This document shows, piece after piece, positions 1 through 6,345 of a DNA stretch of 12,671 nucleotides. This DNA comes from an uncultured Methanobrevibacter sp. (lineage in GTDB: Archaea > Methanobacteriota > Methanobacteria > Methanobacteriales > Methanobacteriaceae), in the NCBI GenBank assembly GCA_900319985.1, contig ONQL01000051.1, forward strand, positions 1 through 12,671, in the 5' to 3' direction. The notes under the pieces are model-generated. The model worked only from the letters and a program-made list of their open reading frames with translations. It was not told where the DNA came from and did no database searches. The stretch's first letter is position 1. Each line of letters opens with the position of its first letter. A program made the translations under genes and the position numbers.

Positions 1-80
1 TTTCGATCCCAGTAGTGAAGTCCTTTTGTGTTTTGTTTGTGTACTATGGTTTTCTATGGGAATTTCATTTCGCTGCAAGC
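1..80 (+). rRNA. rrf: 5S ribosomal RNA, 3' part (5' end outside window)
   Basis: These bases read as the 3' two thirds of an archaeal 5S rRNA. The CGATCCCAGTAGTGAAGTCC stretch corresponds to the conserved loop and helix III segment (the CCGAACCC-AG-AGT-AAG-C region of the family). It is followed by GTACTATGG...CTATGGGAA (the helix IV/V arm) and by CATTTCGCTGC near the 3' end. A normal 5S rRNA is about 120-126 nt, so roughly 40 nt lie to the left of the window. The 3' end is placed near 80, just before a T run, but could be off by a few bases. Protein genes resume at about 170. This suggests an rRNA operon, or a lone 5S gene, ends at the left edge. The call rests on recalled 5S motifs, not on an alignment. 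Confidence 0.85.
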
Positions 81-124
81 TTTTTCTATTACAATTATTA
101 CTTACTACTTTTTTTATCTGTTTT
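79..124 (+). terminator. T-rich terminator after 5S rRNA
   Basis: Directly after the 5S 3' end comes CTTTTTCTATT, then a second T tract (TTTTTTTATCTGTTTTTA) some 30 bases later. Archaeal RNA polymerase terminates at oligo-T stretches without needing a hairpin, so these tracts probably end the rRNA transcript before the cimA promoter. No strong stem-loop is visible. The placement is inference from base composition. Confidence 0.5.
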
Positions 125-172
125 TATATTATTTTTACTAATTTAATACCATATATTGCATCTGTAGGTGAT
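121..172 (+). promoter_or_regulatory. Probable TATA box and ribosome binding site of cimA
   Basis: TTTTTATATTA at 121-131 is a plausible TATA element that would place transcription start near 150-155. AGGTGAT at 166-172 matches the archaeal anti-Shine-Dalgarno and sits about five bases before a TTG codon at 177. A second TATA-like string (CCATATATTG, about 149-158) lies too close to the start codon unless the mRNA is leaderless. The strong ribosome binding site argues against that. Confidence 0.45.
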
Positions 173-176
173 TTTT

Positions 177-1646
177 TTGAAGATTAATGTATTGGATACT
201 ACATTACGTGATGGTGAACAGACTCCCGGTGTTTCTTTAACTTCTAATGAAAAATTTAGAATTGCTGTTAAATTGGATGAAATTGGCATTGACTATATTG
301 AAGCAGGTTCTGCTATAACCTCTGAAGGTGAAAGGGATTCCATTAAAGAAATTACTAGGCAAGGTTTTAATGCAGAAATTTTAAGTTTTTCAAGACCTTT
401 GAAAGGAGATATTGATTATTGTGTTGAATGTGATGTTGACGCCGTTAATTTAGTTGTTCCTACTTCAGACTTACATATCAAGGATAAATTAAATATGAGT
501 CATGAAGAACTTATTGATTTATCCAATAATGCTATTGATTATTGTAAAGATCATGGATTGTCCGTTGAATTATCTGCTGAAGATGCTTCAAGAAGTGATA
601 AGGATTTTTTGAAATCAGTTTATAGTGATGCAATAGAACATGGTGTAGATAGAATCTGCGTTTGTGATACTGTTGGAATTTTAACACCTGATTCTTCTTT
701 TGAGTTATTCAATTATTTTAAAGACTTTAATGTTCCCGTTGCATGCCACTGTCATAATGACTTTGGATTGGCTGTTGCTAATACTTTGTCTGCCATTAAA
801 GGTGGTGCAACAGAAATTCATACTACAATTAATGGCATAGGTGAAAGAGCTGGAAATACTTCTTTTGAAGAATCTGTTGTCAGTATCTACAGGTTGTTTC
901 CTCAATTTTCAACAAATATTAAAATCGATGAAATTTATGATACTTCAAAACTTGTTGCCAGATTAACAGGTGTTTATATTCAACCTAATAAGGCAATAGT
1001 TGGTGAAAATGCTTTTGCTCATGAATCAGGAATTCATTCTGATGGAATCATAAAAAATTCTGCCACTTATGAACCAATGACTCCCGAACTTGTTGGAAGA
1101 ACAAGAAAGTTTGTTATAGGAAAGCATATGGGAACTCATGGTTTGAATAATAGATTAAAAGAAATCGGTTTGAATGTCAACGATAATCAACTTAAACAAA
1201 TTTGCGAGGATATTAAGGAATTGGCGGATAAGGGTAAAACAGTTACTGATGTTGATTTGCAGGTAATTGCGGATAATGTCTTGGAGATTAATCATGAAGA
1301 TAGAATCAAGCTTGATGAAGTTACCATTGTATCCGGCAATAAGGTAATGCCTACAGCATCCGTTAAAATCACTATTGATGAAGAGGAAATTCTTAATGCA
1401 GGTGTTGGTTTGGGTCCGGTTGATGCTGCAATCAATGCCATTAAATCTTTAGATGTTTTCAAAGACATTGATTTAATAGAATATCACGTTGATTCAATCA
1501 CTGGTGGTACAGATGCATTTATTGATGTGATTATTAAACTTCAAAAAGAGGATAAGGTTGTATCAGCAAGAGGTACTGAAGCCGATATTATCAATGCAAG
1601 TGTTAAGGCATATATTGCAGGAGTTAACAGATTACTTGGAGATTAG
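177..1646 (+). CDS. cimA: (R)-citramalate synthase / 2-isopropylmalate synthase family (probably CimA)
   Basis: This enzyme of the alpha-isopropylmalate/homocitrate synthase family condenses acetyl-CoA with a 2-oxoacid. As CimA it would use pyruvate to make (R)-citramalate, the first step of the threonine-independent route to 2-oxobutyrate and isoleucine. Visible motifs (numbered from TTG177) are DTTLRDGEQTPG at 7-18, the metal-binding HCHNDFG at 191-197 and GIGERAGN at about 220-227. A C-terminal LeuA-type regulatory domain covers about 385-489 (IKLDEVTIVSGNK onward). The regulatory domain excludes the shorter AksA homocitrate synthase type. The length of 489 residues and the overall sequence resemble, from memory, the M. 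jannaschii CimA more than its LeuA, but LeuA remains possible. I chose TTG at 177 because the upstream GTG at 168 lies inside the AGGTGAT ribosome binding site; starting there would add three residues. cgi121 follows after 5 bp, so the two are probably co-transcribed. Confidence 0.8.
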   Translation: MKINVLDTTLRDGEQTPGVSLTSNEKFRIAVKLDEIGIDYIEAGSAITSEGERDSIKEITRQGFNAEILSFSRPLKGDIDYCVECDVDAVNLVVPTSDLHIKDKLNMSHEELIDLSNNAIDYCKDHGLSVELSAEDASRSDKDFLKSVYSDAIEHGVDRICVCDTVGILTPDSSFELFNYFKDFNVPVACHCHNDFGLAVANTLSAIKGGATEIHTTINGIGERAGNTSFEESVVSIYRLFPQFSTNIKIDEIYDTSKLVARLTGVYIQPNKAIVGENAFAHESGIHSDGIIKNSATYEPMTPELVGRTRKFVIGKHMGTHGLNNRLKEIGLNVNDNQLKQICEDIKELADKGKTVTDVDLQVIADNVLEINHEDRIKLDEVTIVSGNKVMPTASVKITIDEEEILNAGVGLGPVDAAINAIKSLDVFKDIDLIEYHVDSITGGTDAFIDVIIKLQKEDKVVSARGTEADIINASVKAYIAGVNRLLGD

Positions 1647-1651
1647 TTTAC

Positions 1652-2140
1652 ATGTATATGGATAATTTAAATATTGTAGGTTTTAAAGCCACTATTGATT
1701 CTATTGATGAAACCTTAAAGCAAATGAATGATATTAAAAATGATGGTGAAATAATCCAGCTTCTGAATGCGGATTCGATAGTTTCAAAAAATCATATAAT
1801 CCACGGTGTCAATCAGGCATTTCTTGCTTTTAGTCGGGATGAAAATTTGGCCAATGACATTAGCGTTGAAATTGTTTTGAGATGTTCTGCCCAACGACAA
1901 ATATCAAAGGCATTTAATATTTTGGGTCTTAAGGAAGGTAATGTCAATCTATGTGCTGTCTTTATCAATTGTGATTATACTGAAGAGTTAAGTTCTCTCT
2001 TTTCCAGGGACGATGAAGTTTTTGCAGCTGATGAGAACAGATTAAAAAAAGGATATGGCATTTCTGAGGATGAACTCAAAACCATGTCTATGGAAAATAT
2101 TATAATCGACAGAATCACTAAGCTTACTGTAAACTATTGA
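1652..2140 (+). CDS. cgi121: KEOPS complex subunit Cgi121
   Basis: The 162-residue product looks like a complete CGI-121 family protein. In the KEOPS complex (Kae1, Bud32, Cgi121, Pcc1) this subunit helps place the threonylcarbamoyl group on A37 of ANN-decoding tRNAs (t6A), and archaeal Cgi121 binds the tRNA 3' CCA end. The family signature is visible as IIQLLNADSIVSKNHIIHGV (about 34-53), followed by the helix with LRCSAQRQISKAFNILGLKE (about 76-95) and a short strand NLCAVFI. GGAGA at 1638-1642, inside the cimA 3' end, sits 9 bases before ATG 1652, which favours that start over the in-frame ATG at 1658. The stop codon overlaps the convergent PLP-enzyme gene by 17 bp. The pairing with cimA has no evident functional logic and probably reflects operon packing. 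Confidence 0.85.
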   Translation: MYMDNLNIVGFKATIDSIDETLKQMNDIKNDGEIIQLLNADSIVSKNHIIHGVNQAFLAFSRDENLANDISVEIVLRCSAQRQISKAFNILGLKEGNVNLCAVFINCDYTEELSSLFSRDDEVFAADENRLKKGYGISEDELKTMSMENIIIDRITKLTVNY

Positions 2141-3077
2141 TTTCGCTGATGATTCTATCCAAATACTCTTTTTCAAGACAGTCGTATGACAGATTTTTTA
2201 TTTCAACTGCAATAGCTTTTTGCTTTACCCTGTTATAATTGGGGCAAATTGTGATGAATCCACTTTTATCGATAGGCAAGGCCCTTTTCAGATTCCAACC
2301 TATCTCTTTTGCATTGCTGTTTGGAATAATTACATTAACGCCTCTTTTATTCGCATGCAATGCATTTTCTATATTGTTTTTTAGGTGCTCTGTTGCATTA
2401 AATGTAAGTTCTAATTTTTCATCTACATTTTCAAGTTCACTATCTATACCACTACATATAATATTCGATGTTTTGCTTAACTTTTGAGGCATTGATGTTT
2501 TGGAAAAAATTTCACCGTTGTTTGTTGTGATGAAACCTCCATTGCCGACATTGATTATTTTCGGTGAACCTGTAGATGCAATAATGATGTCTGAGTAATT
2601 TCCGTTTCCTAGTTTGTGCTTTTTGTCTCCGATTCCTGCAGATGCATCCTCAATTGTTGTAATCCCATTATTTTTGCAGTATTTTGAAATGGCTTTGGTG
2701 TCCTGTTCTGCACAATATCCTGCAAAACTTGTGTATATCAATGATGAGTTTTCCTTAATCTCCAATTCATCCAAATATTTAGGTTTTATAATGCCTTCAT
2801 CGGTTTTAACTGTTATGATGTCTTTTTTTAAGAATTTTGCAATCTGTTTAAATCCGTGCCATCCTCCTTGATCTGGGATGATGATGTCTCCGTCAATGGC
2901 TGCAAGTGCTATGAAAATGCTGTTGTTTCCGCTTGAAGTGATTTTGACGTTTTCATGCTTTGTCAGTTCTTTGATTTTATCGATACATGATTGCTCAAAG
3001 TTTTTAGTGTTTTCGCCTTTTGCAACTTCTGACATTTGTTTTAATGTTTTTTGAGAGGGGGTTTTAAATTTAAACAT
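2124..3077 (-). CDS. DegT/DnrJ/EryC1/StrS-like PLP-dependent aminotransferase family protein
   Basis: A fold-type I PLP enzyme related to the DegT/StrS sugar aminotransferases is indicated by several motifs (numbered from ATG 3077). SSGNNSIFIALAA at about 48-60 matches the family's SSGT-A-LALA phosphate-binding segment. IEDASAGIG contains the PLP-ring aspartate (D144). ASTGSPKIINVGNGG contains the candidate Schiff-base lysine (K173) in the position of the S-H--K----G-GG motif. At 317 residues it is shorter than typical members (about 360-400), with a compact C-terminal domain, so sugar aminotransferase activity should not be assumed; the substrate is unknown. A GTG codon at 3086 is in frame, but it lies in AAGTGA, which looks like the ribosome binding site for the ATG at 3077. 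The start overlaps the end of nreA by 8 bp, indicating translational coupling, and the 3' end overlaps cgi121 convergently. Confidence 0.75.
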   Translation of the reverse strand: MFKFKTPSQKTLKQMSEVAKGENTKNFEQSCIDKIKELTKHENVKITSSGNNSIFIALAAIDGDIIIPDQGGWHGFKQIAKFLKKDIITVKTDEGIIKPKYLDELEIKENSSLIYTSFAGYCAEQDTKAISKYCKNNGITTIEDASAGIGDKKHKLGNGNYSDIIIASTGSPKIINVGNGGFITTNNGEIFSKTSMPQKLSKTSNIICSGIDSELENVDEKLELTFNATEHLKNNIENALHANKRGVNVIIPNSNAKEIGWNLKRALPIDKSGFITICPNYNRVKQKAIAVEIKNLSYDCLEKEYLDRIISEINSLQ

Positions 3078-4251
3078 TTTTTTCACTTTTGAAATACATA
3101 TCTAATGTGGTCTGTTTTGTGTGAAGCATTTCGTTTAGCAATGTTCCTTGTTTTACGTATCTGCTAATAGGTATTCTTAACTTTTCTCCGGAATATTTTA
3201 AACAATCTTCCAATGTTTCAAATTCCAGGTAAGGTCTCATCATTGCTTCTTTTATATTTTCTCTTACGTTGAATACTCCTAAAGGCACATATCCATCATA
3301 TGCTTCCCTTAAAATTATAAGTCCTGATTGCTTTTTGATTTTTAAGAGATAATCAAGAACCGCCATTTTAGCAGTATAGTAACATCCTCCAACACGAGAA
3401 TATTCTTTTTTGCCTCCGTTAGTTTCATAATCTGAAAATATTAACTCTTCGTTTCTCATTAATTTGATAAATGCTTCATACCATTCATATTGCCATTCAG
3501 TAGGTGTTAAAATTATGATGTAATAATTGTTAAGCGCTCCAAATTCAAAAACTCTATAAGTATCGAGCCTTTCGAATTTCCTAACTTCTTTTAGAAATTC
3601 ATCCGCCAATGTGGAATCACATGCGGTAATTGACCATCTGGTTGGAACCAGTTTTCGTTTATTTTTTGTACCAATTGCACCAACAGAAAATGCTTTTTGC
3701 ATTGCTGAGAATGGAACTTCTTTGTTATGTAAATTTAAAACTGCATCTGTTGCTTTTAAATCAGTATCATAAAATGTTTTTTCCAATTGTCTGTCCCATC
3801 TGACAGCATCTATGTCAAATTTCTCTATGACTGCACTGGGGCCGTGGGGCATGCTGTCTTCTGTAAGCAGGGATCCTGTTGGCCTGCGGCCGAAAGTAGC
3901 TTCGCTGTCTATGGATTTTGATGCAAGGGATATGTCCTGAAGCTTTTCAACAAAGGGGTTTTCCAAATCATCAATTTTTATTAATTGTTTTCCTCTAACG
4001 AGGTTCATTCTATAGTTTATGATTTCATCTTGGGTTTTGTTTTGTCCGATCCATGATTCCGGCGAATCCATGATGTATGTATCTCCCATTTCGCTGCTCA
4101 TCATTGGTCCTGCATAGACTTTGGGATAGGACCATCTTCCAATAAATACTGATGGTGGTGTTGTTCCTTCAAGATTTTTTCCAACATTAACAGACTTCAT
4201 TTGAATTTGTTCTGTTAATTTTGCTAAATAGGCATTTTTTGTGGTTTTCAT
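3070..4251 (-). CDS. nreA: DNA repair protein NreA with C-terminal PCNA-interacting motif
   Basis: The 393-residue product matches the archaeal Nre family, found almost throughout archaea. Haloferax work linked it to repair of DNA damage through PCNA. Visible family blocks are PPSVFIGRWSYPKVYAGPM at about 32-50, FGRRPTGSLL followed by MPHGPSAVIEKFDIDAVRWD near the middle, PTRWSITACDSTLADEF, and GGCYYTAKMAVLDYLLK near 300. The last 14 residues carry a textbook PIP box: Q380-T-T-L383-D-M-Y386-F387, coded at 3091-3114. I see no N-terminal cysteine cluster of the kind found in some Nre relatives. No clear ribosome binding site precedes ATG 4251. A hairpin and T-rich tract separate it from guaAB, so it may have its own promoter in the 52-bp gap or depend on readthrough. 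The downstream PLP-enzyme gene overlaps its 3' end. Confidence 0.9.
   Translation of the reverse strand: MKTTKNAYLAKLTEQIQMKSVNVGKNLEGTTPPSVFIGRWSYPKVYAGPMMSSEMGDTYIMDSPESWIGQNKTQDEIINYRMNLVRGKQLIKIDDLENPFVEKLQDISLASKSIDSEATFGRRPTGSLLTEDSMPHGPSAVIEKFDIDAVRWDRQLEKTFYDTDLKATDAVLNLHNKEVPFSAMQKAFSVGAIGTKNKRKLVPTRWSITACDSTLADEFLKEVRKFERLDTYRVFEFGALNNYYIIILTPTEWQYEWYEAFIKLMRNEELIFSDYETNGGKKEYSRVGGCYYTAKMAVLDYLLKIKKQSGLIILREAYDGYVPLGVFNVRENIKEAMMRPYLEFETLEDCLKYSGEKLRIPISRYVKQGTLLNEMLHTKQTTLDMYFKSEKNV
3091..3114 (-). other. PIP box coding segment of NreA
   Basis: Read on the minus strand this codes Q-T-T-L-D-M-Y-F, which fits the PCNA-interacting peptide consensus Q-x-x-h-x-x-a-a exactly and lies six residues from the C-terminus, the usual site in Nre proteins. 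It suggests direct docking onto the sliding clamp. Confidence 0.85.
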
Positions 4252-4262
4252 GGTAAATCTAA

Positions 4263-4306
4263 TTAAAAAAAGTAAAAGTAAATACTATTGGTTAAAATAG
4301 TATTTA
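4263..4306 (-). terminator. Hairpin plus T-rich tail at the end of guaAB
   Basis: TAAATACTATT (4279-4289) and AATAGTATTTA (4296-4306) are perfect inverted complements, forming an 11-bp stem with a 6-base loop. On the minus strand the stem begins with the guaAB stop codon TAA itself and is followed by a T-rich run (CTTTTACTTTTTTT). This has the form of an intrinsic terminator for the guaA operon. It lies entirely within the 52-bp gap before nreA and the last codon of guaAB, so it could also act as a partial terminator or mRNA processing site setting nreA expression. It could overlap an nreA promoter. Its function is inferred from structure only. Confidence 0.65.
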
Positions 4307-5230
4307 GCAGAATTCGATGGTTGCAGGTGGTTTGTCACTGATGGATAATGCAACATGTGTAACTTCAGAAATTTCGGAAGTGATTCTTTTTGAAATTGTC
4401 TGAACGACATCCCAAGGAAGTTCGGGTACTGAAGCAGTCATTGCATCAATAGAATTGACGATTCTTACAATTACAAGGTATCCGAAGTCTCTTTGGTCTC
4501 CTTTTACACCAGTAACTTTGGTATCAGTTAATACTGCAAAGTATTGCCATACAGTTTCATCAAGGCCTGCTTTTTCAACTTCATCACAAACAATTTTGTT
4601 TGCTTTTCTGCAGATTTCAACATTGTCTCTTGTTAATGCACCAACGACACGCACTCCAAGTCCAGGTCCTGGGAACGGTTGTCTGTAAACGGTTGTTTTT
4701 GGTAAATCGAGTTCATCCCCGATTTCCCTTACTTCATCTTTGTAAAGGTCACGGATAGGTTCGCATAATTCCAATTCCATTCCGCTTGGAAGTGCTAGGT
4801 TATGGTGGGATTTAATTTCACCTTTGGTTTCAATCCAATCAGGTGCAATAGTTCCTTGGACTAAGAATTTAGCTTCTGTTTTCATTGCTTCTCTTTCAAA
4901 TACATCAATGAACACTTTTCCGATTATTTTTCTTTTTTCTTCAGGGTCTTCGACACCTTCAAGTGCATCCATGAATTCATCTGAAGCATCAACAAATTTG
5001 AAGTTTAATCTGTCTTTAAAAGTATTGGTTACCTGTTCAACTTCTCCTTCTCTTAAAAGACCATGGTCTACAAAAATTGCAGTTAAGTTATCACCAATAG
5101 CTTTTTGAACAAGAACAGAACATACTGAACTGTCTACTCCTCCAGATAATGCAATAATCGCTTTTTCATCACCGATTTGGTCTTTGATTTTTGTTATTGC
5201 ATCTTCAATAAATTCTTTTGGGCCTAACAT
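4304..5230 (-). CDS. guaAB: GMP synthetase subunit B, ATP-pyrophosphatase
   Basis: This is the synthetase subunit of the two-subunit archaeal GMP synthetase. It adenylates XMP with ATP and accepts ammonia from the GuaAA glutaminase subunit to make GMP in the last step of guanine nucleotide synthesis. The N-type ATP-pyrophosphatase P-loop SGGVDSS is at 29-35, and AIFVDHGLLR is at 51-60. The C-terminal dimerisation domain starts with QPFPGPGLGVR at 184-194 and ends in KPPATIE, as expected. ATG 5230 gives 308 residues, the normal family length, and is preceded by GAGG about 7 bases upstream. A longer reading from 5266 would add a lysine-rich stretch overlapping the upstream gene and is rejected. 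The start lies 1 bp after the stop of the small acidic-protein gene, so translation is almost certainly coupled. Confidence 0.95.
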   Translation of the reverse strand: MLGPKEFIEDAITKIKDQIGDEKAIIALSGGVDSSVCSVLVQKAIGDNLTAIFVDHGLLREGEVEQVTNTFKDRLNFKFVDASDEFMDALEGVEDPEEKRKIIGKVFIDVFEREAMKTEAKFLVQGTIAPDWIETKGEIKSHHNLALPSGMELELCEPIRDLYKDEVREIGDELDLPKTTVYRQPFPGPGLGVRVVGALTRDNVEICRKANKIVCDEVEKAGLDETVWQYFAVLTDTKVTGVKGDQRDFGYLVIVRIVNSIDAMTASVPELPWDVVQTISKRITSEISEVTHVALSISDKPPATIEFC

Positions 5231-5231
5231 T

Positions 5232-5492
5232 TTATTCCTCTTCTTCATCTTCTTCGTAATCTTCAATAATTTGTTTAATCATAGCTTCGAGTCCATTATC
5301 ATTTCCGGATTCAATGGCTTCAAAGATATCGTCATATTTAACAAATTTTTCTAATTTTACAGATTTAGCACCGATTCCAGAAATTCTAAATCCGTATTCT
5401 TCATCACCAATAGGTATATTTACATATTGTCTTTTTAAACCAGCTTTGTTATCTTGTGCTTTTGTAGCCAAGTCTTCTGCGTTATCAATCAT
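5232..5492 (-). CDS. Unrecognised 86-residue acidic protein within the guaA operon
   Basis: I do not recognise this family. It starts at ATG 5492 with AAGGTG about 6 bases upstream; a longer reading from 5531 has no ribosome binding site of that quality. It overlaps the guaAA stop by 8 bp and ends 1 bp before guaAB starts, so it sits tightly between the two halves of GMP synthetase. The product is soluble, with no signal peptide or membrane segment. A central strand-like part (QYVNIPIGDEEYGFRISGIG, about 23-42) is followed by a probable helix and ends in a very acidic tail (EDYEEDEEEE). Its place in the operon suggests a role in coupling, stabilising or regulating the GuaAA-GuaAB complex, but that is inference from position alone. 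The coding signal (start, ribosome binding site, overlap) is good. Confidence 0.75.
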   Translation of the reverse strand: MIDNAEDLATKAQDNKAGLKRQYVNIPIGDEEYGFRISGIGAKSVKLEKFVKYDDIFEAIESGNDNGLEAMIKQIIEDYEEDEEEE

Positions 5493-6057
5493 TATTACAC
5501 CTTTTTTGACAGATTTTATAAAAATTTTCAAAAATTATTGATCCTTTTGGAGTATGATGCACTTCTGGATGGAATTGAATTCCATATACATCTTTATCTT
5601 CATGTTTAAAGGATTCAACGTCACATAAGTTTGAACTAGCTAAGACCTCAAAATCTTGTGGGATTGTTTTCACTTCATCCTTATGTGAAGACCAAACATC
5701 CATTTCAGGAGCTAGCTGCTTGAATAAGTTTTTATCGTTATTGATATTAATTTTCACTTGAGCATAACTTTCAGTATCTGATGTTGTAACTTCCCCACCA
5801 TATGCCTTTGCAATAAGCTGGTGTCCAAGACAGATTCCTAAAATCGGAATATCAAAATGTTTGATATATTCTTCACTCATACCTGCACCTTCAAGTGAAG
5901 GTCCTCCACCCAATATCAATCCGATTGGATTTTTTGCTTCAATTTCTTCAATAGATAAATCATTTGAAACAAGTTCTGATGGAATCTTGAGGTATTGTAA
6001 ACTTCTTGCGATTCTATGGTTGTACTGTCCTTTATTGTTGATTACTAAAATTGTCAT
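5485..6057 (-). CDS. guaAA: GMP synthetase subunit A, glutamine amidotransferase
   Basis: This class I glutamine amidotransferase hydrolyses glutamine and delivers ammonia to GuaAB for conversion of XMP to GMP. In archaea the two activities are separate polypeptides that associate when substrates are bound. From ATG 6057 the product is 190 residues, the usual length. The triad is visible: nucleophile C76 in GICLGHQ, with H163 and E165 in FHPEV. LILGGGPSLEGAG (about 47-59) is the oxyanion-strand region typical of this subunit. GGAG about 6 bases before ATG 6057 decides that start against an in-frame ATG at 6069. It is first in the minus-strand cluster, transcribed from the AT-rich region to its right, and its stop overlaps the following small gene by 8 bp. 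Confidence 0.95.
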   Translation of the reverse strand: MTILVINNKGQYNHRIARSLQYLKIPSELVSNDLSIEEIEAKNPIGLILGGGPSLEGAGMSEEYIKHFDIPILGICLGHQLIAKAYGGEVTTSDTESYAQVKININNDKNLFKQLAPEMDVWSSHKDEVKTIPQDFEVLASSNLCDVESFKHEDKDVYGIQFHPEVHHTPKGSIIFENFYKICQKRCNND

Positions 6058-6069
6058 TTTATACTCCAT

Positions 6070-6198
6070 GAAAATATAATAATATTATTTTTAGTTTTTT
6101 TATTTATTATATTTATCTAAGGAGTATTAAAAAAATTTAAAAAGTTTCTTTTAATTCCACTTAAAGTTTATATATGATAGTAAATATATTTGATTTAC
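6070..6198. promoter_or_regulatory. Divergent promoter region of guaAA and the 48-residue membrane protein
   Basis: This 129-bp, strongly AT-rich stretch separates two divergent genes. On the minus strand AAATATAA near 6107-6114 is a plausible TATA box for guaAA, giving a leader of about 25-30 bases that contains the GGAG site. On the plus strand GTTTATATATG at 6166-6176 is a good archaeal TATA box. Its expected start site, about 25 bases downstream of the box centre, falls at or next to ATG 6199. The middle (6121-6160) holds only A/T runs with no clear operator. Both TATA assignments are by eye. Confidence 0.5.
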
Positions 6199-6345
6199 AT
6201 GGAATTACAAGATTTAATATTTATTATAGTTGCTATTCTTATAGCTGTAGTGGTATTGAAGATATTCATGTGGCTGTTGCCTGTTATTGTAGTTGTAGTT
6301 ATAGCATTTTTCATCTACATGTTCTTGTCTGAGAGATATCGTTAA
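6199..6345 (+). CDS. Small hydrophobic membrane protein, 48 residues
   Basis: The short frame from ATG 6199 to TAA 6345 codes MELQDLIFIIVAILIAVVVL, then KIFMWLLPVIVVVVIAFFIY, then MFLSERYR. Two hydrophobic stretches (about 6-20 and 23-42) are separated by a single lysine and should form two membrane passes or a hairpin. A short acidic N-terminus and a charged C-terminal tail flank them. I do not recognise a family. A consensus-like TATA box at 6166-6176 is spaced so that transcription would start at the ATG. There is no ribosome binding site upstream, which together points to a leaderless mRNA. Support comes from the promoter geometry and from the residue pattern; the small size is the main doubt. 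Its stop codon shares the TTAA at 6342-6345 with the stop of the trxB relic on the other strand. Confidence 0.65.
   Translation: MELQDLIFIIVAILIAVVVLKIFMWLLPVIVVVVIAFFIYMFLSERYR

Noticed and set aside
4455..5108. Plus-strand frames opposite guaAB
   Set aside because: Antisense shadows of the highly conserved GMP synthetase coding sequence without ribosome binding sites.
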